Below the pieces are notes generated by a model. It was not told the origin of the DNA. It worked only from the letters and a program-made list of their open reading frames with translations, and made no database searches. Made by a program: the position numbers and the translations under genes. Below are positions 1 to 5,480 of a DNA stretch of 5,577 bases, in pieces. Origin of the DNA: Bacillota bacterium (GTDB lineage: Bacteria; Bacillota; Clostridia; Oscillospirales; Oscillospiraceae); contig JAEXWS010000116.1 in the NCBI GenBank assembly GCA_023406225.1, positions 1 through 5,577 on the forward strand. Reading direction: 5' to 3'. Position 1 is the first letter of the stretch; the number at the start of each line of letters is the position of its first letter.

Positions 1-186
1 CCGGTAGTTCCGGGGCAGGCGCAGGGCCACCAGGATGGGGTCCCAGTTGCTGGCGTGGTTGGGGCACAGCAGCGCGCCGCCCTTGGGCAGCTTCTCCAGG
101 CCCTCCACCGTCGCGGGGAACAGCACCGAGACGAGCATCCGCCCCAGCACGTACACAAACGAAAAAAAGCGGTTCAGCGGCTTCAT
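1..186 (-). CDS. plsC: PlsC-type 1-acyl-glycerol-3-phosphate acyltransferase, N-terminal part (runs off window)
   Basis: The first 62 codons are present and the gene continues beyond base 1. By family, PlsC acylates lysophosphatidic acid to phosphatidic acid at the cytoplasmic membrane, using acyl-ACP or acyl-CoA. The translation begins MKPLNRFFSFVYVLGRML, a basic start followed by a hydrophobic, membrane-associating segment (about residues 6-24). The acyltransferase motif I, HX4D, is visible as NHASNWDP near residues 48-55, with the catalytic His and Asp present. The ATG at 186 is chosen because AAGGAG (197-192) lies 5 nt upstream, inside the last codons of cmk. Its ATG overlaps the cmk TGA as ATGA, so the two are probably translationally coupled. 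The cmk-plsC order is common in Clostridia, often followed by ispH, which would lie outside this window. Substrate specificity cannot be judged from the fragment. Confidence 0.9.
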   Translation of the reverse strand, partial: MKPLNRFFSFVYVLGRMLVSVLFPATVEGLEKLPKGGALLCPNHASNWDPILVALRLPRNYR

Positions 187-854
187 GTTCTCTCCTTGAT
201 GATCTGGAGCAGCGCTTCCTCACTCTGGCGGAAATCCAGCTCCGTGGTATCCAGCAGGACGGCGTCCTCCGCCTGCCGCAGGGGCGCGGCGGCCCGGTGG
301 GAATCGTTCCAGTCCCGCTCCTCGATCTCTTTGAGGATCGTCTCATAGGGCTGCGGCGTTCCCCGCCGTTCCAGCTCCAGCATCCGCCGCTTGGCCCGGG
401 CCGGCGCCGAGGCGGTCAAAAATACCTTCACATCCGCGTCCGGCAGCACCACCGTTCCGATATCCCGTCCGTCCATGACCACGCTGTGGGTCTTTGCCAA
501 CTGGCGCTGCATGTCCAGCAGATAGGCCCGCACGGCCGGGTGGGCGGAGACTGCGGAGGCGTACAGCGACACCTCCGGCAGGCGGATGTCCGTCGTCACG
601 TCCTCTCCGTTCAGCAGCATGTGCTGAAGGCCGTCGTCCCCATAGACCAGCTCCACCCGCACGTCGGGCAGCAGCGCCTCCACAGCCCCGGCGTCCTTGG
701 GGTCCACGCCGCAGCGCAGCGCATGGCAGCCGATGGTGCGGTATATGGCTCCGGTATCCACGTACAGGCAGCCCAGCTTTCCGGCGACGCTCCGGGCAAG
801 CGTGCTCTTTCCCGCGCCGGAGGGTCCGTCAATGGCGATGGCGATGGTTTTCAT
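183..854 (-). CDS. cmk: Cytidylate kinase (CMP/dCMP kinase)
   Basis: The 223-residue protein has the normal length for bacterial CMP kinase, which transfers phosphate from ATP to CMP or dCMP in the cytoplasm for pyrimidine nucleotide supply. The P-loop GPSGAGKST is at residues 10-18, followed by the CMP-site segment YVDTGAIYR (31-39). DGRDIGTVVLPDAD (128-141) is a hallmark of the family, as is the lid and nucleotide-binding region RDWNDSHRAAAPL (180-192). The NMP-binding insert between about 45 and 110 is present. No key residue is missing. The ATG at 854 has AGGAG at 868-864, 9 nt upstream, in the 15-nt gap after the flavoprotein stop. The last four nucleotides overlap the plsC start. It appears to be the third gene of the rpiR-flavoprotein-cmk-plsC unit, with no terminator seen before it. 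Confidence 0.97.
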   Translation of the reverse strand: MKTIAIAIDGPSGAGKSTLARSVAGKLGCLYVDTGAIYRTIGCHALRCGVDPKDAGAVEALLPDVRVELVYGDDGLQHMLLNGEDVTTDIRLPEVSLYASAVSAHPAVRAYLLDMQRQLAKTHSVVMDGRDIGTVVLPDADVKVFLTASAPARAKRRMLELERRGTPQPYETILKEIEERDWNDSHRAAAPLRQAEDAVLLDTTELDFRQSEEALLQIIKERT

Positions 855-869
855 GGATGCTCTCTCCTG

Positions 870-2102
870 TTATTCGTCGTTCCGCGCCGCGGCAAGACCC
901 GCCGCCCGGCCTGTGGCCCACGCGATCTGCAGATTGAATCCGCCGGTGTAGGCGTCCACATCGATCAGCTCTCCCGCAAAGTATAATCCCTTTACAAGCT
1001 TTGACATCATGGTTTTGGGGTCGATCTCAGAGACCTTGACGCCGCCGGAGGTCACGATGGCGTCCGTCACCGGGCAGGGGCCCGCCACGGCAATGGGAAA
1101 ATGCTTCAAAAGCCGCAGCAGCGTCTGGCGCTGGGCCCTGGTGAGGTCGTGGACCTTCTGGCGGGGCGGGATCTCCGACAGCGCCACCATGACCGGAATG
1201 AGCTTTTGAGGCAGCAGGTCGTCCAGGGCGTTGCAGAAATCGTGGTTGCAGTATTTTTCAAAATCCGACAGCAGCCGCTTATCCAGAGCCGCCTCGTCCA
1301 GTGCCGGCTTCAGATCCAGCTCCAGCCGATAGGCCTTTTTGTCAAAATGGCGCATGTGGGCGGAGGCGGACAAGACCAGAGGACCGCTGACGCCGAAATG
1401 GGTGAACAGCAGCTCGCCAAAATCCGTATATACGATCTTCTTCTCCTCAAACACCGTCAGCCCCACGTTCCGCAGGCTCAGGCCCTGGAGCTCCCGGCAG
1501 CCGCCATAGTCCCGCAGGGGCACCAGGGAGCCCTGGAGCGGCGTCACCGTGTGTCCGGCCTCCCTGGCCAGACGGTGGCCCTCTCCTGTGGAGCCGGTGG
1601 CGGGATAGCTGACGCCGCCGGTGGCCAGGATCACGGCGTCCGCCGGATAATCCCGCCGCTCGCCCCGCACGGCGCAAACCGCGCCGTCCGCGATGTCCAG
1701 CGCCGCCGCCCGGTCCCGGACCAGGGCCACCTTCAGCGCCCGCAGGCGCTTTTCCAGCGCGGCGCTTACGTCAAAGGAGCGGTCCGAAACCGGAAAGACC
1801 CGGTTGCCCCGTTCGGTTTTCAGCGGAACGCCCAGGCTTTCAAAAAACGCCATGGCGTCCCGTCCGTCAAAGGCGGAAAAGGCGCTGTAGAGAAACTTGC
1901 CGTTCCCCGGCACGTTTGCCAGCAGCGTCTGGAGGTCCGCGTTATTCGTGACATTGCACCGGCCCTTGCCGGTGATGTTCAGCTTTTTTCCCAGCCGCTC
2001 GTTGGGCTCCAGCAGGGTGACGGAAGCCCCCTGCTCCGCCGCGCAGATGGCGGCCATCATCCCGGCGGCCCCGCCGCCGACCACGGTAATTCGTTTACTC
2101 AT
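870..2102 (-). CDS. HI0933/BaiN-family NAD(P)/FAD-dependent oxidoreductase
   Basis: This 410-residue flavoprotein belongs to the HI0933 (YhiN/BaiN, 'aminoacetone oxidase-like') family. Rossmann FAD-binding VVGGGAAG is at residues 7-14. The family signature LGKKLNITGKGRCNVTN follows at 37-53. The C-terminal FAD-contact block holds GLYFAGELIDVDAYTGG (372-388), then FNLQIAWATG. Length and both ends look complete. The ATG at 2102 is preferred because GGAAAG lies 7 nt upstream and the Rossmann strand begins directly after it. An ATG one codon earlier (2105) is possible. The frame stays open to 2246, but that extension is antisense-like sequence inside rpiR. The start overlaps the last 8 nt of rpiR (ATGAGTAA), suggesting coupled translation. 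The physiological substrate is unknown for most members. BaiN of Clostridium scindens is a bile-acid reductase, but nothing else here points to bile-acid metabolism. Confidence 0.93.
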   Translation of the reverse strand: MSKRITVVGGGAAGMMAAICAAEQGASVTLLEPNERLGKKLNITGKGRCNVTNNADLQTLLANVPGNGKFLYSAFSAFDGRDAMAFFESLGVPLKTERGNRVFPVSDRSFDVSAALEKRLRALKVALVRDRAAALDIADGAVCAVRGERRDYPADAVILATGGVSYPATGSTGEGHRLAREAGHTVTPLQGSLVPLRDYGGCRELQGLSLRNVGLTVFEEKKIVYTDFGELLFTHFGVSGPLVLSASAHMRHFDKKAYRLELDLKPALDEAALDKRLLSDFEKYCNHDFCNALDDLLPQKLIPVMVALSEIPPRQKVHDLTRAQRQTLLRLLKHFPIAVAGPCPVTDAIVTSGGVKVSEIDPKTMMSKLVKGLYFAGELIDVDAYTGGFNLQIAWATGRAAGLAAARNDE

Positions 2103-2961
2103 CATCCATCTTTCCGAACACGCCGTACTCGTTCCAGATATCCTCCAGGTCCCCGAAGGTGTTGGAGACGTCCTTCCCCATCCGGCAGCCGATGGCCACC
2201 AGTAAGGCGTTGACCAGGGACAGCGGCGCCACCATGGAATCCACAAAGGAGATCATCTCGCTGGGGGCCAGCAGCGCCGCGTCGGACATCTGATACAGGG
2301 GCGAGAGCTCGTTGTCCGTGATGGCGACGATGGTCGCGCCCCGGTCCTGTGCGAATTTGACGGTGTTCATGGTCACTTTGGAATAGCGGGGAAAGCTGAT
2401 GGCAAGCAGCACGTCCCCCTCGCCGATGCGGAAGAGCTGTTCAAAAATCTCTCCGGCGGCGTTGGACTGGACCAGCGTCACGTTTTCAGACAGCAGGTGC
2501 AGATAAAAATTCAGATATCCCGCCACGAACGAAGAAGAGCGCACGCCCAGGATATAGAGGTGCTTGCACCCCATCACAAGGCTCACCACCTTGTCGAACT
2601 CCCCCCGGTCCGCCTCGTCCACCACCATCCGCAGCTTGTCCATGTCGGACTGCATGACGGTGGCAAGCAGGTCCTGGCCGGAGAGCCGGTCCCCCGCCTG
2701 CTGGATGCGCTGGGTAGAGGTCAGGCGGCTGCGGATCATCTCCTGCAGCGCCCGCTGCATGCTGGGATAGCCGTCGTAGCCGAGCTCCGATGCGAAGCGT
2801 ACCACCGTGGACTCGCTGACGCCCACCAGCTTGCCCAGCTTGCTGGCGGTCATGAACGCGGCCTTGTCGTAATTTTGCAGAATATAGCCCGCGATCCGCT
2901 TTTGGCCCTTGGAAAAGCCGGCCATATTGCTCTCAATGGTATGTAAAATGCTCTTTGCCAC
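2095..2961 (-). CDS. RpiR/MurR-family transcriptional regulator (HTH + SIS)
   Basis: The 288-residue protein has the standard RpiR layout. An N-terminal helix-turn-helix domain spans about 1-77, including the recognition region KLGKLVGVSESTVVRFASEL (41-60). A linker follows, then a SIS phosphosugar-binding domain at about 122-262, with YILGVRSSSFVAGYL at 136-150 and ISFPRYSK at 188-195. Family members usually sense phosphorylated sugars or amino sugars through the SIS domain and often control their own operon. The ligand cannot be read here, and no sugar gene is adjacent. The GTG at 2961 is chosen because a strong GGAGGA lies 7 nt upstream. The longer ATG at 3042 would start inside the promoter region and lacks a ribosome site. 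It is the first gene of the downstream unit, preceded by its own promoter and a paired operator-like repeat, which suggests autoregulation plus control of the flavoprotein, cmk and plsC. Confidence 0.93.
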   Translation of the reverse strand: MAKSILHTIESNMAGFSKGQKRIAGYILQNYDKAAFMTASKLGKLVGVSESTVVRFASELGYDGYPSMQRALQEMIRSRLTSTQRIQQAGDRLSGQDLLATVMQSDMDKLRMVVDEADRGEFDKVVSLVMGCKHLYILGVRSSSFVAGYLNFYLHLLSENVTLVQSNAAGEIFEQLFRIGEGDVLLAISFPRYSKVTMNTVKFAQDRGATIVAITDNELSPLYQMSDAALLAPSEMISFVDSMVAPLSLVNALLVAIGCRMGKDVSNTFGDLEDIWNEYGVFGKMDDE

Positions 2962-2968
2962 GCCTGGT

Positions 2969-2974
2969 TCCTCC
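2969..2974 (-). promoter_or_regulatory. Ribosome binding site fixing the GTG start of the rpiR-type gene
   Basis: On the minus strand GGAGGA sits 7 nt before GTG at 2961. No comparable site precedes the upstream in-frame ATG at 3042, so this SD decides the start. Confidence 0.85.
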
Positions 2975-2999
2975 GTTAATCCTGCCCCGTTTTGTGAGG

Positions 3000-3015
3000 C
3001 GCGCGCATACGCGCG
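3000..3015. repeat. CGCGCG inverted repeat in the rpiR leader
   Basis: Six-base arms CGCGCG (3000-3005 and 3010-3015) flank CATA. The repeat lies about 10-25 nt downstream of the predicted transcription start and about 40 nt before the GTG. It could be a leader hairpin or a roadblock operator. Because CGCGCG is self-complementary and the genome is GC-rich, chance is a real possibility. Confidence 0.4.
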
Positions 3016-3030
3016 AACGTTTCCTGCGGT

Positions 3031-3058
3031 ATTGTACCACAAATCTCGGAAGAATCAA
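3031..3058 (-). promoter_or_regulatory. Sigma-A-type promoter for the rpiR-flavoprotein-cmk-plsC unit
   Basis: Reading the minus strand, the -35 is TTGATT (3058-3053) and the -10 is TACAAT (3036-3031), separated by 16 nt. TGG before the -10 gives an extended -10. The -10 differs from TATAAT at one base. An A-rich stretch directly upstream (about 3059-3080) could act as an UP element. Initiation is expected near 3024, giving a leader of about 60 nt before the GTG. The AT-rich character stands out against the GC-rich surroundings, and the site lies just after the terminator of the preceding unit. Confidence 0.8.
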
Positions 3059-3064
3059 ACGATT

Positions 3065-3093
3065 TTTGCAAGTTTTTTTTGGGGACTTGCAAA
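3065..3093. promoter_or_regulatory. Operator-like paired TTGCAA inverted repeat upstream of the rpiR promoter
   Basis: TTTGCAAGT (3065-3073) and ACTTGCAAA (3085-3093) form a perfect 9-bp inverted repeat around an 11-bp spacer. Each arm contains the self-palindrome TTGCAA (3066-3071 and 3087-3092), and the core centres are 21 bp apart, two helical turns. The spacer holds most of an 8-base A/T tract that could bend the DNA. The pair ends 6 bp upstream of the -35. That position and symmetry fit a site for a multimeric regulator, most simply the adjacent RpiR-type protein. Binding is inferred, not shown. Confidence 0.55.
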
Positions 3094-3113
3094 TTTTAAA
3101 TGTGGACGCGCGC

Positions 3114-3137
3114 AAAAATAGCCGCTTGCGCGGCTAT
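3114..3137 (-). terminator. Intrinsic terminator after rluB
   Basis: On the minus strand a perfect 8-bp stem ATAGCCGC / GCGGCTAT (3137-3130 and 3125-3118) closes a GCAA tetraloop and runs into TTTTT (3118-3114). It begins 14 nt after the rluB stop and precedes the next promoter, so it separates the two transcription units. Confidence 0.88.
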
Positions 3138-3151
3138 CCCGGACAGCGGGC

Positions 3152-3856
3152 CTACGTCCGCAGCGCGGCCACTTCCTCTGCCGTTAAGTACCTCCACCGG
3201 CCCTCCGGCAGGTCCCCCAGGTCCAGGGTGTGTTCCCGCACCCGCCGCAGACGCTTCACCGCCAGGCCGCACCGGGCGCACATCCGGCGTATCTGCCGGT
3301 TTTTCCCCTCGTGGATGGTGATGGACAGCTCCGCCGTGGTCCCGCTCTGCCGCAAAAGCCGCACCTGGGCAGGCCGGATGGGCTCGCCCCGCAGGTCCCG
3401 GACGGCGGAAAGCCGCTCTGCGGCTCCGTCCACCGGACCGCGGACCGTGACAAAATAGGTCTTGGACACCTCGTGGCTGGGGTGCAGCAGGCGCTGGGTC
3501 AGTCCGCCGTCGTTGGTCAACAGCAGCAGCCCTTCGGAATCCAGGTCCAGCCGGCCCACGGGATAGACCCGCGCGCCGCAGTCCGCCACCAGCTCCGCCA
3601 CCGTGGGCCGTCCCTGCTCGTCAGAGAGGGTGGTCACGTAGCCCCGTGGCTTATTCAGCATCAAATATACAAAACCGGGCCGGGCGCTCAGCGGCTTTCC
3701 ATCCACCAGGACCCGGTCCCGGTCCGGGTCCGCCCGCATTCCAAGCTCCGCCGGCGCGCCGTTGACCGTCACCCTTCCGGCGGCGATATAGTCCTCCGCC
3801 GTCCGGCGGGAACAGATCCCGGCCGCGGACAGCAGCTTTTGCAGTCGCTCTTCCAT
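3152..3856 (-). CDS. rluB: RsuA/RluB-family rRNA pseudouridine synthase
   Basis: This 234-residue protein has the full RsuA/RluB layout. An N-terminal S4 RNA-binding domain spans about 1-60 (MEERLQKLLSAAGICSRRTA). Next come KPRGYVTT (69-76) and the catalytic loop VGRLDLDSEGLLLLTNDG (100-117), whose Asp104 is the expected nucleophile. The late motif IHEGKNRQIRRMC lies at 181-193. By family it isomerises a uridine in 23S rRNA (U2605 in Escherichia coli for RluB). RsuA or RluE/F-type specificity cannot be excluded from sequence alone, but RluB is the usual Firmicutes member and the dacB-rluB neighbourhood supports it. The ATG at 3856 lies 8 nt after the dacB stop. Its SD, AAGGAG, overlaps the dacB TAA (TAAGGAG) with a short 4-nt spacer, so coupling to dacB is likely. 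A terminator follows the stop. Confidence 0.93.
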   Translation of the reverse strand: MEERLQKLLSAAGICSRRTAEDYIAAGRVTVNGAPAELGMRADPDRDRVLVDGKPLSARPGFVYLMLNKPRGYVTTLSDEQGRPTVAELVADCGARVYPVGRLDLDSEGLLLLTNDGGLTQRLLHPSHEVSKTYFVTVRGPVDGAAERLSAVRDLRGEPIRPAQVRLLRQSGTTAELSITIHEGKNRQIRRMCARCGLAVKRLRRVREHTLDLGDLPEGRWRYLTAEEVAALRT

Positions 3857-3864
3857 CTCTCTCC

Positions 3865-4965
3865 TTATCCGGGCAGTCCCTGCTTCAGCAAGCTGATAGC
3901 CGGCTCCATCTCAGGCATCACGCTCTGGCCGCACAGCAGGCCCACGCGGCCCACTTCCCTGCCGTCCACCGTAAATACCGCCTCGCCCACCTCTGTTCCG
4001 GCGGTGATGGGCGCGGTCAGCTTTCCGTCCACTTCCACCCGCGTCTCCAGCCGCTCCCCCTGCGCCAGGGGCCAGGCAAAGCTGTCCGCCGCCACCAGGG
4101 GGACCGTTTTCGCCGTGCCACCGCGGACCTCGGCCCGTTGGACCACCTGGCCCAGCGTGGCCGCCCGGCGGGCGGGATAGGCCGTGAAGCCGTATTCGTA
4201 GAGGGACTGGTGGTCGGCCCAGTCGTTGCCGTCCTGGAGCGTCACCGCCACCAGCCGCTGGCCGTTTCGCTGGGCGCAGCTCACCAGGGTCCTGCCCGCC
4301 GCCTTCGTATAGCCCGTCTTGAGCCCGATGCAGCCGTCCATATAGTTGAGAAGCTTGTTGTGGTTCGTCATGGTGCGCCCGCCGATGGTGACGGTGCGGG
4401 TGGAGGCGATGCGCACCAGCGTCTCGTTCTCCACCGCCGCCGCGGCCAGACGGGCCATGTCCCGGGCGGTGGAATAATGGTGCTCGTCGTCCAGGCCGTT
4501 GGGGTTGGCGAAGGAGGAGCCGGTCATCCCCAGCTCCTTGGCCTTGGCGTTCATCAGCGCCACGAATCCCGTCTGGCTGCCGCCCACCGCGTCCGCAACG
4601 GCCACTGCGGCGTCGTTGCCGGAACAAAGCAGCAGGCCGTACAGCAGCGCTTCCAGCGTGAGCTGCTCCCCCTCTTTCAAATACATGGAGGAGCCCTCGG
4701 TCAAGGTGGCCTCCCGCTTCACCGTGACGGTGGCGGAGAGGTCCCCCTCCTCGATGGCCACCAGCGCCGTCAATATCTTGGTGGTGCTGGCGATCAGCAT
4801 TTTGGCGTCTGCGTTCTGCTCATACAGGACCCGCCCGCTGTCCACATCCACCAGGATGGCGGAGGAAGCGGACGTACCGACGGCGCCCGCCTGCTGGGGG
4901 AAACTGCTGCACAAGACCAAAACCGCCATCAGGCAGCTTACAAAAGGGCGGACATGCCTGGACAA
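3865..4965 (-). CDS. dacB: Secreted D-alanyl-D-alanine carboxypeptidase (peptidase S11, DacB/DacF-like)
   Basis: This 366-residue serine DD-carboxypeptidase removes the terminal D-Ala from peptidoglycan stem peptides outside the membrane. A signal peptide is visible: basic start, hydrophobic core at about 8-20, and likely signal-peptidase-I cleavage after AGA (26-28). The penicillin-binding motifs are intact: SxxK as STTK (60-63), SxN as SGN (115-117) and KTG (216-218). A PBP5-type C-terminal domain follows from about residue 275. The C terminus lacks an obvious membrane anchor. The start is TTG at 4965: a TGA lies three codons upstream in frame, and GAGGTGAT (4978-4971), an 8-nt match to the anti-SD complement, is 5 nt before it. 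The symbol follows the Bacillus subtilis dacB...rluB gene order; a dacF assignment is also possible. It lies 43 nt after ytfJ. Confidence 0.92.
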   Translation of the reverse strand: MSRHVRPFVSCLMAVLVLCSSFPQQAGAVGTSASSAILVDVDSGRVLYEQNADAKMLIASTTKILTALVAIEEGDLSATVTVKREATLTEGSSMYLKEGEQLTLEALLYGLLLCSGNDAAVAVADAVGGSQTGFVALMNAKAKELGMTGSSFANPNGLDDEHHYSTARDMARLAAAAVENETLVRIASTRTVTIGGRTMTNHNKLLNYMDGCIGLKTGYTKAAGRTLVSCAQRNGQRLVAVTLQDGNDWADHQSLYEYGFTAYPARRAATLGQVVQRAEVRGGTAKTVPLVAADSFAWPLAQGERLETRVEVDGKLTAPITAGTEVGEAVFTVDGREVGRVGLLCGQSVMPEMEPAISLLKQGLPG

Positions 4966-4967
4966 CG

Positions 4968-4993
4968 ACCATCACCTCGCAAATCGTGATGAT
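4968..4993 (-). promoter_or_regulatory. Hairpin overlapping the dacB ribosome binding site
   Basis: In the ytfJ-dacB gap the minus-strand RNA can pair AUCAUCAC (4993-4986) with GUGAUGGU (4975-4968): 8 pairs, one of them G-U, with a 10-nt loop. The extended SD GAGGTGAT (4978-4971) lies half in the loop and half in the 3' arm, and the TTG start follows two bases after the stem. Folding would be expected to lower dacB initiation unless ribosomes arriving from ytfJ open it. The pairing is seen in the sequence; the control is inferred. Confidence 0.45.
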
Positions 4994-5008
4994 GGTAGTA
5001 TACCCGCC

Positions 5009-5410
5009 TCAGCCCGGTTCTTTTTCCTGCTTTTTGTCGAAATATTTTTCCACTTTATCCATGATATCCGGCACCATCTCCACCACGCGGTCCACAGTCG
5101 ACACAGGCGGCACCGCCACGGGCAGCACCCGGGTCACGCCGTCCTTGATGACCAAAAAGGCCACCGGCGCGATCTTCACCCCCGCCGCGCTTCCGCCGCC
5201 AAAGTTCTCCTTGGGGGTGGTCTTGCCGTAATCTCCGCCGCCGCTTCCAAAGCCGAAGCTGATTTTTGAAATGGGGATCAGCGTCACTCCGTCGGGCGTG
5301 ACGATCGGCTCTCCCACGATGGTATTGGTGTCCGCCATCTCGTGGATCTTCTCCATGGTGGAGCGCATCAGGTCGTTCAGCGGGCTCTTTTTTTCCATTG
5401 GATCGTTCAT
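5009..5410 (-). CDS. ytfJ: GerW/YtfJ-family sporulation protein
   Basis: The 133-residue protein matches the GerW (YtfJ) family in length and pattern. It has a charged N-terminal helix (about 8-27), then IVGEPIVTPDGVTLIPISKI (31-50). The Gly-rich SFGFGSGGGDYG (51-62) and FGGGSAAGVKIAP (70-82) follow, then a hydrophobic strand pair (FLVIKDGVTRVLPV). The C-terminal helix is lysine-rich. There is no signal peptide or membrane segment. In Bacillus subtilis the homologue is made in the forespore and is linked to germination; the molecular function is unclear. The ATG at 5410 has AAAGGA (5424-5419) 8 nt upstream. The frame stays open to 5512, but that extension has no SD and runs through hairpin and palindrome sequence, so it is probably leader. 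The gene indicates a spore-forming lineage and is followed closely by dacB. Confidence 0.92.
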   Translation of the reverse strand: MNDPMEKKSPLNDLMRSTMEKIHEMADTNTIVGEPIVTPDGVTLIPISKISFGFGSGGGDYGKTTPKENFGGGSAAGVKIAPVAFLVIKDGVTRVLPVAVPPVSTVDRVVEMVPDIMDKVEKYFDKKQEKEPG

Positions 5411-5426
5411 AGCGTTCGTCCTTTCT

Positions 5427-5444
5427 TTTTGACCGCGGTCAAAA
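5427..5444. promoter_or_regulatory. Perfect 18-bp palindrome upstream of ytfJ (candidate operator)
   Basis: TTTTGACCG followed by its exact reverse complement CGGTCAAAA forms a perfect 18-bp dyad with no spacer. Its lower end is 2 bases above the SD AAAGGA of ytfJ and 16 bases above the ATG. No U-run follows on the minus strand, so it does not look like a terminator. A dimeric protein operator or a short SD-proximal hairpin (7-bp stem, CGCG loop) are the likely readings. No cognate regulator is identifiable. Confidence 0.5.
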
Positions 5445-5480
5445 TGCCATGCGCCGCCCAGGGGCGCCTCTGAAATCCAA

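Noticed and set aside
1101..2213. Plus-strand open frame of 370 codons opposite the flavoprotein gene
   Set aside because: It is fully antisense to a recognised gene with intact motifs, has Gln/Pro/Arg/His-rich non-protein-like composition and lacks domain signatures. Long antisense frames are expected in GC-rich DNA with strong third-position bias.
2103..2246. Longer N terminus for the flavoprotein
   Set aside because: The extra 48 residues are Trp/Ser/Arg-rich and lie entirely inside the regulator gene. The Rossmann strand begins right after the internal ATG at 2102, which has a ribosome site.
2962..3042. Longer N terminus for the RpiR-type regulator (ATG at 3042)
   Set aside because: It would place the start upstream of the -10 element at 3036-3031, lacks an SD, and the family normally begins about where the GTG at 2961 does.
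3032..3042. Small inverted repeat TTGT/ACAA overlapping the -10 of the rpiR promoter
   Set aside because: Arms of only 4 bp are common by chance in AT-rich promoter DNA and much of it is the -10 sequence itself.
3230..4180. Plus-strand open frame of 316 codons opposite rluB and dacB
   Set aside because: It crosses two well-supported minus-strand genes and their junction, with no recognisable motif and a composition typical of shadow frames.
4906..4912. Possible lipoprotein cysteine in the dacB signal peptide (LVLCSS)
   Set aside because: The residue before Cys is Leu rather than Gly, Ala or Ser, so it does not fit a lipobox. A type-I cleavage site AGA follows at residues 26-28.
4997..5002. 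TATACT as a -10 element for a separate dacB promoter
   Set aside because: No acceptable -35 lies 16-18 nt upstream (the position reads AAAAAG) and no clear sporulation-sigma pattern was found.
4138..5269. Plus-strand open frames opposite dacB and ytfJ (283 and 256 codons)
   Set aside because: Both are antisense to genes with intact catalytic or family motifs and show no domain of their own.
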